5,305 bases of DNA from Paracoccaceae bacterium (GTDB taxonomy: Bacteria; Pseudomonadota; Alphaproteobacteria; Rhodobacterales; Rhodobacteraceae). This document shows positions 1-5,114 of this stretch, piece after piece. The position numbers and the translations under genes were made by a program. The stretch lies in the NCBI GenBank assembly GCA_024644285.1, contig JAHELH010000185.1:1-5305 (forward strand), given 5' to 3'. The stretch's first letter is position 1. Each line of letters begins with the position of its first letter. The notes below the pieces were generated by a model. It ran no database searches, had not been told where the DNA came from, and saw only the letters and a list, made by a program, of their open reading frames with translations.

Positions 1-107
1 ACGCCGCGCGGGATGAAGGCGTAGGCGTTGGTGAAGACGGCGCGGTCGCGGGCGCGCATCGCCTGCGGCGGCAGGCCGCCTTCGGGGGCGTAGTAGGTGC
101 GGGTCAT
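1..107 (-). CDS. (S)-ureidoglycine aminohydrolase-type cupin (AllE/UGHY family), N-terminal fragment
   Basis: Only the first 35 complete codons are visible; the gene runs off the left edge. The ATG is at 107-105. The peptide begins MTRTYYAPEGGLPPQ and continues through RDRAVFTNAYAFIPRG, which matches my memory of the N-terminus of bicupin ureidoglycine aminohydrolases (E. coli AllE/YlbA, plant UGLYAH). Many genomes label alphaproteobacterial members 'bifunctional allantoicase/(S)-ureidoglycine aminohydrolase'. The known family reaction is hydrolysis of ureidoglycine to ureidoglycolate and ammonia, which follows allantoate amidohydrolase. The start overlaps the stop of the PuuE-UraD gene in an ATGA, and I see no good Shine-Dalgarno upstream, so translation is probably coupled to that gene. 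The cupin metal-binding residues lie outside the window, so activity cannot be judged. Confidence 0.78.
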   Translation of the reverse strand, partial: MTRTYYAPEGGLPPQAMRARDRAVFTNAYAFIPRG

Positions 108-1516
108 GGCAGCAGGTCTTTCAGCCGGTGCCAGGCGATGCGCTCGACCTGGGCGCAGGCGGTGGCGAATTCGGTGGCGCGGTCATTGCCGAGGCGGGTG
201 CGGAAGGCGTCGAGGATCGAGGCCTTGGTGTTGTCGCGGACGGCGATGATGAAGGGGAAGCCGTGTTTCTTCACGTAGGCGCCGTTCAGCTCGGTGAAGG
301 TGGCGCGTTCGGCGTCGGTCAGCGCGTCGAGCCCGGCGCCGGCCTGCTCGGCGGTGCTTTCGGCGGTCAGGCGCCTGGCCGCCGCCAGCTTGCCGGCGAG
401 GTCGGGATGGGCGGTGAGGACGCCGAGGCGTTCCTCTTCGGAGGCTGAGCGGAAGACGCGGGCCAGGGCGTTTGCCAGCCCGGCGGCGGTGTCGTGGGCC
501 GGGCCAAGCTCGAGATCCCAAGCACGCTCGGCGATCCAGGGGGAGTGTTCGTAGATGCCGCCATAGGCGGCAACGAAGGCGTCGCGGTCCATTTCGGAGG
601 GGCGGTCATAGGGCCTGGGCGGGTGTGTCTTGATCCAGTGCTCGGCGATGTCGATGCGGCGGGCGAACCAGACGTCGGAATGCGATTGCGCGTATTCGAG
701 GAAACGTTTCAGGGCCATGACCCGGCCCGGGCGCCCGATCAGCCGGCAATGCAGGCCGATGGACAGCATCTTCGGCGCGCCGGCCTCGCCCTCGGCATAG
801 AGCGCGTCGAAACTGTCCCGCAGGTAGGTCTCGAACTGGTCGCCGGAATTGAAGCCCTGCGGCGTGGCGAAGCGCATGTCGTTGGCGTCGAGCGTGTAGG
901 GGACGATGAGTTGCAGACTGCCGCCGATGTCCATCCAGTAGGGCAGGTCGTCGGCATAGCTGTCGGCGACGTAGTCGAAGCCCTGCTCGGCGGCGAGGCG
1001 CACGGTGTTGACCGAGCAGCGCCCGGTATACCAGCCGCGCGGGCGCTCATCGGTGACTTCGGTGTGCAGGCGGATCGCCTCGGCCATGTGGGCGCGTTCG
1101 TCTTCCTCGGTGAAATCCTTGTAGTCGATCCATTTCAGCCCGTGGCTGGCGATCTCCCACCCGGCCTTCTGCATGGCGGCGACCTGTTCGGGCGAGCGGG
1201 CCAGCGCGGTGGCCACGCCGTAGACGGTGACCGGGACGTTCGCGCCGGTGAACACGCGGTGCAGCCGCCAGAAGCCGGCGCGGGCGCCGTATTCGTAGAT
1301 CGAGTCCATGTTCCAGTGACGCTGGCCGGGCCAGGCGGCGGCGCCGACGATTTCGCTGAGGAACGCCTCTGATGCAGCATCGCCGTGCAGGATGCTGTTC
1401 TCGCCGCCCTCCTCGTAATTCAGCACGATCTGCACGGCGATCTTCGCACCGCCGGGCCATTTGGGGTCGGGCGGGTGGGCCCCGTAGCCGATCATGTCTC
1501 GCGGATAGCGCTGCAC
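104..1516 (-). CDS. puuE-uraD: Bifunctional allantoinase PuuE / OHCU decarboxylase UraD fusion
   Basis: This 470-aa cytoplasmic fusion carries two consecutive steps of urate breakdown. Residues 1-301 or so are a metal-independent allantoinase of the polysaccharide-deacetylase (NodB) fold: YPRDMIGYG (4-12), NYEEGGEN (33-40), ASHGLKW (123-129), GWYTGR (161-166) and GLHCRLIGRPGR (254-265). It opens allantoin to allantoate. Residues from about 310 to 470 are OHCU decarboxylase: YEHSPWIAERAW (322-333), HPDLAGK with the catalytic-type His370, AEQAGAGL (389-396, Glu390), and LNGAYVKKHGFPFIIAVR (410-427). It makes (S)-allantoin, the substrate of the first domain. A short linker, roughly THPPRPYDRPSEMD, joins them. 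The start is GTG at 1516-1514, because homologues begin a few residues before YPRD and a GGGGGA lies 4 nt upstream; the ATG at 1495 would cut conserved sequence. It is divergent from hiuH and overlaps the next gene by 4 nt. Confidence 0.93.
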   Translation of the reverse strand: MQRYPRDMIGYGAHPPDPKWPGGAKIAVQIVLNYEEGGENSILHGDAASEAFLSEIVGAAAWPGQRHWNMDSIYEYGARAGFWRLHRVFTGANVPVTVYGVATALARSPEQVAAMQKAGWEIASHGLKWIDYKDFTEEDERAHMAEAIRLHTEVTDERPRGWYTGRCSVNTVRLAAEQGFDYVADSYADDLPYWMDIGGSLQLIVPYTLDANDMRFATPQGFNSGDQFETYLRDSFDALYAEGEAGAPKMLSIGLHCRLIGRPGRVMALKRFLEYAQSHSDVWFARRIDIAEHWIKTHPPRPYDRPSEMDRDAFVAAYGGIYEHSPWIAERAWDLELGPAHDTAAGLANALARVFRSASEEERLGVLTAHPDLAGKLAAARRLTAESTAEQAGAGLDALTDAERATFTELNGAYVKKHGFPFIIAVRDNTKASILDAFRTRLGNDRATEFATACAQVERIAWHRLKDLLP

Positions 1517-1663
1517 CTTGTCCCCCGGTTGGCTTGCCCGATGCTATACACTGGAAACGGGATGCGATTATCAATTTTATCCGTAAAGTCTTTTTTGCGC
1601 GGCGCCTGCTGCGATTTACCGAGCCTTGCCGCAGAATGGCCGGTGTCAGCCAGGGAGGAAGCG
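1517..1663. promoter_or_regulatory. Divergent promoter/operator region between puuE-uraD and hiuH
   Basis: These 147 bp separate two divergently transcribed urate-pathway starts, so both promoters should lie here. Positions about 1541-1595 form an AT-rich island unlike the GC-rich surroundings, with GCTATACAC near 1544 and GATTATCAATTTTATCC near 1566. On the minus strand, TTGATA followed 18-20 nt later by TGTATAGC gives a poor -35/-10 candidate for puuE-uraD; the spacing is not ideal and I do not assign it firmly. I found no clean inverted-repeat operator, although the ATTATCAATTTTAT stretch is loosely symmetrical. Shared control of both genes by one purine-responsive regulator is inferred from the layout only. 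Confidence 0.5.
1653..1659 (+). promoter_or_regulatory. Ribosome binding site of hiuH
   Basis: GGGAGGA ends 4 nt before the ATG at 1664. It decides the start: the same frame is open back to 1385, but the upstream ATGs lie inside puuE-uraD and would add 93 residues that the family does not have. Confidence 0.8.
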
Positions 1664-2023
1664 ATGGCCGAGGGATATCTGACGACACATGTTCTGGACA
1701 CCGCGCGCGGCGTGCCGGCGCAGGGGATGAAGGTCTCGCTCTATCGGGTAGAGCCGCAGGCGCGCAGCCTGATCCGGGCGCTGGTGACGAACGACGACGG
1801 GCGGACGGACGAGCAGATCCTGCCGAAGGGCGAATTCCGCGAGGGGGTCTACGAGCTGGTCTTCGAGGCGGGCGACTATCTGGATGCCACCGCGGCCGCG
1901 CCGGAGAGCCCGCGATTCCTGGGCACGATCCCGATCCGGTTCGGGATCAGCGACGTGAACGCGCATTACCATGTGCCGCTGCTGATCTCGCCGTTCGGCT
2001 ATTCGACCTATCGCGGAAGCTGA
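1664..2023 (+). CDS. hiuH: 5-hydroxyisourate hydrolase (transthyretin-like, HIUase)
   Basis: The 119-aa product hydrolyses 5-hydroxyisourate, the unstable product of urate oxidation, to OHCU, which is then the substrate of the UraD domain encoded divergently. Its length is normal for bacterial HIUases. Signature features are all present: THVLDTARGVPA (8-19) with His9, Arg47 in DDGRTDE, His101 and His103 in NAHYHVPLLISPFGYS, and the C-terminal tetrapeptide YRGS (116-119) that separates HIUase from true transthyretin. No signal peptide is visible, so the protein should be cytoplasmic and presumably a tetramer as in the family. The gene is alone on its strand: it is divergent from puuE-uraD and converges on the DUF1185 gene with 30 bp between stop codons. 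Urate oxidase is not in this window. Confidence 0.96.
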   Translation: MAEGYLTTHVLDTARGVPAQGMKVSLYRVEPQARSLIRALVTNDDGRTDEQILPKGEFREGVYELVFEAGDYLDATAAAPESPRFLGTIPIRFGISDVNAHYHVPLLISPFGYSTYRGS

Positions 2024-2034
2024 CGGCGGAGCGT

Positions 2035-2053
2035 GGTGGGTTGAAAACCCACC
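2035..2053. terminator. Hairpin between convergent hiuH and DUF1185 genes (possible bidirectional terminator or dispersed repeat)
   Basis: The arms GGTGGGTT (2035-2042) and AACCCACC (2046-2053) pair perfectly around a GAA loop. The site fills most of the 30-bp gap between two convergent genes, where a shared terminator is expected. Neither strand has a run of T after the stem, so it is not a classical intrinsic terminator. Read with its flank (CTAC at 2054-2057) it resembles the GTAGGGTGGGTT...AACCCACC type of inverted repeat that I recall as dispersed in many proteobacterial genomes, so it may be a small mobile or REP-like repeat that happens to work as a transcript end. Confidence 0.5.
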
Positions 2054-2635
2054 CTACCGCAAGCCGTCCTCGCCCGTCACGTCCGCCGCCGCCAGGCCGC
2101 CCATGCGGTCGTGGATCCGCGGACCACGGGTCATGGCCAGCGCGAACAGGAGCTCGTTCGCGCGCGGGCCGTCGGGGAGGCCCACTTCCATCGCGTCGAA
2201 ATGACTGCGGACATAGGCGGCGTTGATGTGGCCCAGCGGCACGTCTATGCGGGTGCCGACGCCGCCCTGTTTCATCGCGCTGGGGACGATGGCCCTGGCC
2301 GCGCCCAGTCGGGCGCGCATGGCGTAGCCGCCGGGCACATGCCAGAGCGCCGTGTGCTCCAGCTCGCCCGCTTCGCCCGTCATGGCCGCCTTGCCGTAGC
2401 CGTCGATGCCGTCCCGCCCGCCCATGGCCGCGATCAGCCGGTCGGTCATCATCAGCCCCAGCGGCTTGAGATCGTCCATCGCCGATTGCAGGTCGGGCTC
2501 GTGGCGGCCGGCGAAGGGATTGTCGACCAGCGCGACCATGGCGGCGCGGCGCCTGGGGCGGTCCGGCGCGGGGCCGCCGTCGTGATGGATCTCCTCGACA
2601 AGGAGCATGGTCTTGCGGAGGGCAAAGTCAGGCAT
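2054..2635 (-). CDS. DUF1185 'amino acid synthesis' family protein
   Basis: This 193-aa protein belongs to the family usually labelled 'amino acid synthesis family protein' (DUF1185, Pfam AA_synth). Recognisable stretches are RKTMLLVEEIHHDGGP (7-22), NPFAGRHEPDL (39-49), GKAAMTGEAGELEH (81-94), ARAIVPSA (113-120) and VPLGHINAAYVRSHFDA (132-148). The family name does not rest on a proven reaction that I know of, and I do not assign one. The first ATG (2635-2633) is preferred over Met10 because homologues carry several residues before the KTxLxVEEI motif. It overlaps the UPF0280 stop by 8 bp and has no strong Shine-Dalgarno, so coupled translation is likely. It is the last gene of the minus-strand operon. 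Its TAG stop sits directly against the hairpin repeat at 2035-2053. Confidence 0.88.
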   Translation of the reverse strand: MPDFALRKTMLLVEEIHHDGGPAPDRPRRRAAMVALVDNPFAGRHEPDLQSAMDDLKPLGLMMTDRLIAAMGGRDGIDGYGKAAMTGEAGELEHTALWHVPGGYAMRARLGAARAIVPSAMKQGGVGTRIDVPLGHINAAYVRSHFDAMEVGLPDGPRANELLFALAMTRGPRIHDRMGGLAAADVTGEDGLR

Positions 2636-3524
2636 GTTCGCGGGTCCGGTGTTGCAGGGCGGGGCCGAGAGCGCGGGTGTCGCCCTGGAGGGTCAGATAG
2701 GCGGCGTGGATCAGGCCGCGGCCGTGGTATGCGGCGGCGCGGGCGAGCCCGGCGTCAAGCGCGGCGGCGCGGCTTTCAGGGTCGAGCGGGGCGACATGGG
2801 TGGTGACGAGGCGGGCGCCGAGGTCGCTGTCGGGAGAAAGTGCGCAGGCGGGCCGCCGGGTGACGCGCGGGTCGCCGGGCAGGTCGACGGCGTTGGCGAT
2901 CATCGTCGCGGCGGCGTCGGCGGCGGCCGCGCTGGCGGCCAGCACGGTGACGCTGTCGGCGATGCCGAGCGAATGGCTGCGGCCGCGCCAGCCGGAAGTG
3001 GCGATGCCGCGGGCGGGTTGGTCGGCGTTCAGGGTCAGCGTGGCGGGCGGCGCGGTGGCGATGGCGGTCGTGAGCGTTTCGGCGCCGGACAGGTGGAAGG
3101 CGATATCGCCGCCGTTGTTGACATAGGCCTTGGCAATGCCGGGGTCTTCGGTGATCTGCGCCAGGATCTCGTCGGCGACGGCGCCGGCGACGGCGGCCAT
3201 CGGGGTGACGAAGTCGGGCGCGAAGGGACGTGTGGCGGCGCGCATCCTGTCTGCGGGGGCGCAAGGCGTTTCGAAACGCCTTGGGACGCGGTTTCGAAAC
3301 CGCGTCAAGCCGCTTGCAAGCGGCTTGCGCGCCTGCATGCAGGGGCGGCGCAGGCTTTCAAGGTCATCGACCAGCTCCTGCAGGATCGTCCGGAAGCGCT
3401 TTGCGGCGCGGGCATAGGCGGCGGCGCGGTCCGGGGCGCTTGCCTCGACGATCAGGTCGATCGGACCGTGCTGCAGGTGCAGGCGGCGGCCGTCGGGCAG
3501 GAGGGCGGCCTGCGGTGCCTGCAT
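2628..3524 (-). CDS. UPF0280 family (ApbE-like) protein carrying a translated palindrome array
   Basis: This 298-aa protein is of the UPF0280 family, distantly related to ApbE-type FAD:protein FMN transferases. Landmarks are LPDGRRLHLQHGPIDLIVEA (9-28), FVTPMAAVAGAVADEI (105-120), AYVNNGGDIAFHLSG (133-147, with the GGDI typical of ApbE-like folds) and GIATSGWRGRSHSLGIAD (173-190). No signal peptide is seen, so it should be cytoplasmic. Flavin transfer is inferred from the superfamily and unproven for this branch. Residues 61-88, between LESLRRP and APADRM, are Arg-rich and are encoded by the palindromes at 3262-3343; homologues, as I recall them, go from a short linker straight to FVTP, so this looks like an in-frame insertion in a surface loop. 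The start overlaps the stop of the Hnr-like gene in TGATG, and the end overlaps DUF1185 by 8 bp. Confidence 0.88.
   Translation of the reverse strand: MQAPQAALLPDGRRLHLQHGPIDLIVEASAPDRAAAYARAAKRFRTILQELVDDLESLRRPCMQARKPLASGLTRFRNRVPRRFETPCAPADRMRAATRPFAPDFVTPMAAVAGAVADEILAQITEDPGIAKAYVNNGGDIAFHLSGAETLTTAIATAPPATLTLNADQPARGIATSGWRGRSHSLGIADSVTVLAASAAAADAAATMIANAVDLPGDPRVTRRPACALSPDSDLGARLVTTHVAPLDPESRAAALDAGLARAAAYHGRGLIHAAYLTLQGDTRALGPALQHRTREHA
3262..3343. repeat. Tandem palindrome array inside the UPF0280 coding region
   Basis: Four inverted repeats lie side by side. Three are perfect 22-nt palindromes: 3262-3283 (half CAAGGCGTTTC), 3285-3306 (half GACGCGGTTTC) and 3306-3327 (half CAAGCCGCTTG). 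The last two share base 3306. A 12-nt perfect palindrome, CCTGCATGCAGG, follows at 3332-3343. The halves differ from unit to unit, yet every unit is fully self-complementary. In the mRNA each would fold as a stem of about nine pairs with a four-base loop. The array is read in frame by the UPF0280 gene (residues 61-88), and no forward frame has a stop in it either. No T tract follows, so these are not intrinsic terminators. Confidence 0.92.
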
Positions 3525-4996
3525 CAGCGCACCGGCCCGACGCCGCGGGTGGCCGCGCCGTATTCGCCGCCGTCCTGCAGGATGTCATCGAGCGTGCGGA
3601 CATGCCCGTCATGGCCGCCGAGCGCCACGTAGTCGTCGCGCCTGAGCGTGAATTCCAGCGGCGCGACCAGCGCGGGGGTCGGCACGTAGCCGAAGGCGCC
3701 CTCGGGCAGGCGGGTGACGTCGACCATCAGGGTGATGCCGCCGCCGGGCCAGACATAGGCCGGGGCGCCGCCCAGCGTCACGGTGGTCTTCAGCGCGTGC
3801 ACCGAGCGGGTCAGTTTCACCGGATTCCTCGTCACGCCGGAGCGCAGGCTGCCGCCTGCGCCGCCCATGAACATCACGGTGCAGAGCGCCGGCTCGCAAT
3901 TCTCGGCGATCAGGTCGACGGAGGGTTTCAATGCGGGCGGCAGCGGCGCGGGCTGCGGCTGGAGTTTTTCGTCGAGGATGTAGTAGGCGAATTGCTCGCC
4001 GGTGGTGGAGACCATCAGCAGGGTCAGGCCGGGGCGGGCGCCCTTCTTCTCCAGCCAGGGATTGAGGATCGTCAGCGGGTCCTCGATATCGGTGCCGCCC
4101 CAGCCGAGGCCAGGCTCGGCCACCTGGAAATAGCGGCCCGGGGTCGAGCGGCGGCCCTTGATGCGGATGCCGGTGTCGGGCCAGCCCAGCACCTTGCCGG
4201 CCTGATGCTCGGAGACGACCCCGGTGATGTGGTCGTCGACGACCACGACTTCGTCCACCAGCCCGTGCCATTGCGCGGCGAACATGCCGATGGTGGCCGA
4301 GCCGCAGCCGACGCGCATGCGCGCTTCGGTCTGCCCGTCGACGATGGGCGGCTGGCCCGCCTGCACCACCACCTCGGCGCCGCCGTCCACGGTCAGCGTC
4401 ACGGGGTCGCGGTTGCACAAGGCCAAGAGCGCGGCGCAGGTGGCGCGGCCTTCCGCCTTGGAGCCGCCGGTGAGGTGATCGACGCCGCCCAATGACAGCA
4501 TCTGGCTGCCGTACTCGCTGGTCATCACGTGGCCGATGGCCTCGCCTTCGCTGCGCACGGTGGCGGCTTCGTGCCCGAGGTGGCGGTCGGTGTCGATCTT
4601 CACCTTGACGCCGCAATAGCTGAAGATCGCCTCGGTCACGACGGTCACGCAGTCGATGCCCTCGATCTCGCGGCTGACGATGAAGGGCGCGGGCTTGTAG
4701 TCGGGATAGGTGGTGCCCGATCCGATGGCGGTGACGAAGGTCGACCCGTCCGGAACGATGCCGCCGTCCCAGGCGGCCAGGAACGGGACCACTTCGCCGC
4801 CCGCCTCGATGCGCCGGTCGATTATGGTCAGCGGGTCGCAGCGGACGATCTTGCCGCCCTGGTTGGCGTAGCGGTCGCAGGCGCCGGTCTGGCCCTCGGC
4901 GACGTAGCACATGACCGGGCAGGCATCGCAGCGGATCTTGTCGGGGCGCGGTTTCGGGATCTCGCCCCGGGAGGTGTCGCCGCGGAGGTCGGTCAT
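3524..4996 (-). CDS. 6-hydroxynicotinate reductase (Hnr)-like iron-sulfur protein
   Basis: This 490-aa protein belongs to the family commonly annotated '6-hydroxynicotinate reductase' after Hnr of nicotinate-fermenting Eubacterium barkeri. An N-terminal cluster Cys23-x2-Cys26-x3-Cys30-x9-Cys40 (CDACPVMCYVAEGQTGAC), with Cys53 nearby, looks like an Fe-S ligand set. Other marked stretches are AIGSGTTYPDYKPAPFIVSR (90-109), MRVGCGSATIGMF (227-239), EPGLGWGGTDIEDP (294-307), MFMGGAGGSLRSGVT (375-389) and YVWPGGGITLMVDVTRLPEG (414-433). It has no signal peptide or membrane segment. In the characterised anaerobe the enzyme reduces the pyridinone ring; the substrate here is unknown. The start is ATG 4996-4994, with GAGG five bases upstream; a TTG at 5014 would begin inside the palindrome array. 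The gene lies downstream of a molybdenum hydroxylase gene and overlaps the UPF0280 start by one base. Confidence 0.85.
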   Translation of the reverse strand: MTDLRGDTSRGEIPKPRPDKIRCDACPVMCYVAEGQTGACDRYANQGGKIVRCDPLTIIDRRIEAGGEVVPFLAAWDGGIVPDGSTFVTAIGSGTTYPDYKPAPFIVSREIEGIDCVTVVTEAIFSYCGVKVKIDTDRHLGHEAATVRSEGEAIGHVMTSEYGSQMLSLGGVDHLTGGSKAEGRATCAALLALCNRDPVTLTVDGGAEVVVQAGQPPIVDGQTEARMRVGCGSATIGMFAAQWHGLVDEVVVVDDHITGVVSEHQAGKVLGWPDTGIRIKGRRSTPGRYFQVAEPGLGWGGTDIEDPLTILNPWLEKKGARPGLTLLMVSTTGEQFAYYILDEKLQPQPAPLPPALKPSVDLIAENCEPALCTVMFMGGAGGSLRSGVTRNPVKLTRSVHALKTTVTLGGAPAYVWPGGGITLMVDVTRLPEGAFGYVPTPALVAPLEFTLRRDDYVALGGHDGHVRTLDDILQDGGEYGAATRGVGPVR

Positions 4997-5001
4997 CGGA
5001 A

Positions 5002-5005
5002 CCTC
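5002..5005 (-). promoter_or_regulatory. Ribosome binding site of the Hnr-like gene
   Basis: On the minus strand GAGG is followed by TTCCG and then ATG (4996-4994). This spacing supports the ATG over the in-frame TTG at 5014. The site begins only 5 bases after the palindrome array ends, so folding of the array could affect ribosome access. Confidence 0.65.
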
Positions 5006-5010
5006 GGGGG

Positions 5011-5081
5011 GCAAGGGCCTTGTAAGGCCCTTGCGGGCGCCGTTGCGAAACGGCGCCGCAAGCGTTCTCGAAAACGCTTGC
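5011..5081. repeat. Intergenic array of three imperfect palindromes upstream of the Hnr-like gene
   Basis: Three inverted repeats stand in a row. Positions 5011-5034 have arms GCAAGGGCCTT and AAGGCCCTTGC around GT. Positions 5036-5057 have halves GGCGCCGTTGC and GAAACGGCGCC with one mismatched pair. Positions 5058-5081 have halves GCAAGCGTTCTC and GAAAACGCTTGC with one mismatched pair. Each core is about 22 nt, like the units inside the UPF0280 gene, and two have the CAAG...CTTG ends. The array fills most of the 118-bp gap between the molybdenum hydroxylase stop and the Hnr-like start. A weaker hairpin (CCGGA 5086-5090 with TCCGG 5098-5102) lies beside it. No T tract follows on either side, so a role in mRNA stability or processing is more plausible than termination. 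Confidence 0.88.
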
Positions 5082-5114
5082 CGCCCCGGATCGGCGTTCC
5101 GGCGGGACGCCCGG

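Noticed and set aside
494..1372. A 292-codon open frame on the + strand opposite puuE-uraD.
   Set aside because: It is the mirror of a well-recognised gene in GC-rich DNA, is rich in Gly, Ala, Val and Asp as such shadows are, and matches no family I know.
1385..1663. Upstream extension of hiuH in the same frame (93 extra codons).
   Set aside because: It overlaps the divergent puuE-uraD gene, lacks a Shine-Dalgarno at its ATG, and HIUases are about 110-120 residues long; GGGAGGA marks the start at 1664.
3262..3343. CRISPR array or direct-repeat array.
   Set aside because: The units are adjacent palindromes with differing sequences, with no constant repeat and no spacers.
4313..4322. GCGCATGCGC short palindrome within the Hnr-like gene.
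   Set aside because: Ten-base palindromes of C and G are expected by chance in such DNA, and the codons encode conserved MRVG-type sequence.
3230..4495. A 421-codon open frame on the + strand crossing the end of UPF0280 and most of the Hnr-like gene.
   Set aside because: It spans two real minus-strand genes and the palindrome array, has low-complexity Gly/Ala/Arg/His composition, and shows no motif.
3609..4910. A 433-codon minus-strand frame overlapping the Hnr-like gene.
   Set aside because: The product is extremely Arg-rich, the usual result of reading GC-rich codons out of frame; the Hnr-like frame carries clear conserved motifs.
4997..5014. TTG start for the Hnr-like gene, six codons upstream of the ATG.
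   Set aside because: The TTG lies within the palindrome array and has no Shine-Dalgarno, while the ATG at 4996 has GAGG at good spacing.
5011..5081. Intrinsic terminator downstream of the molybdenum hydroxylase gene.
   Set aside because: The stems are strong, but no T-rich tract follows any of them on either strand, and a same-strand gene starts right after.
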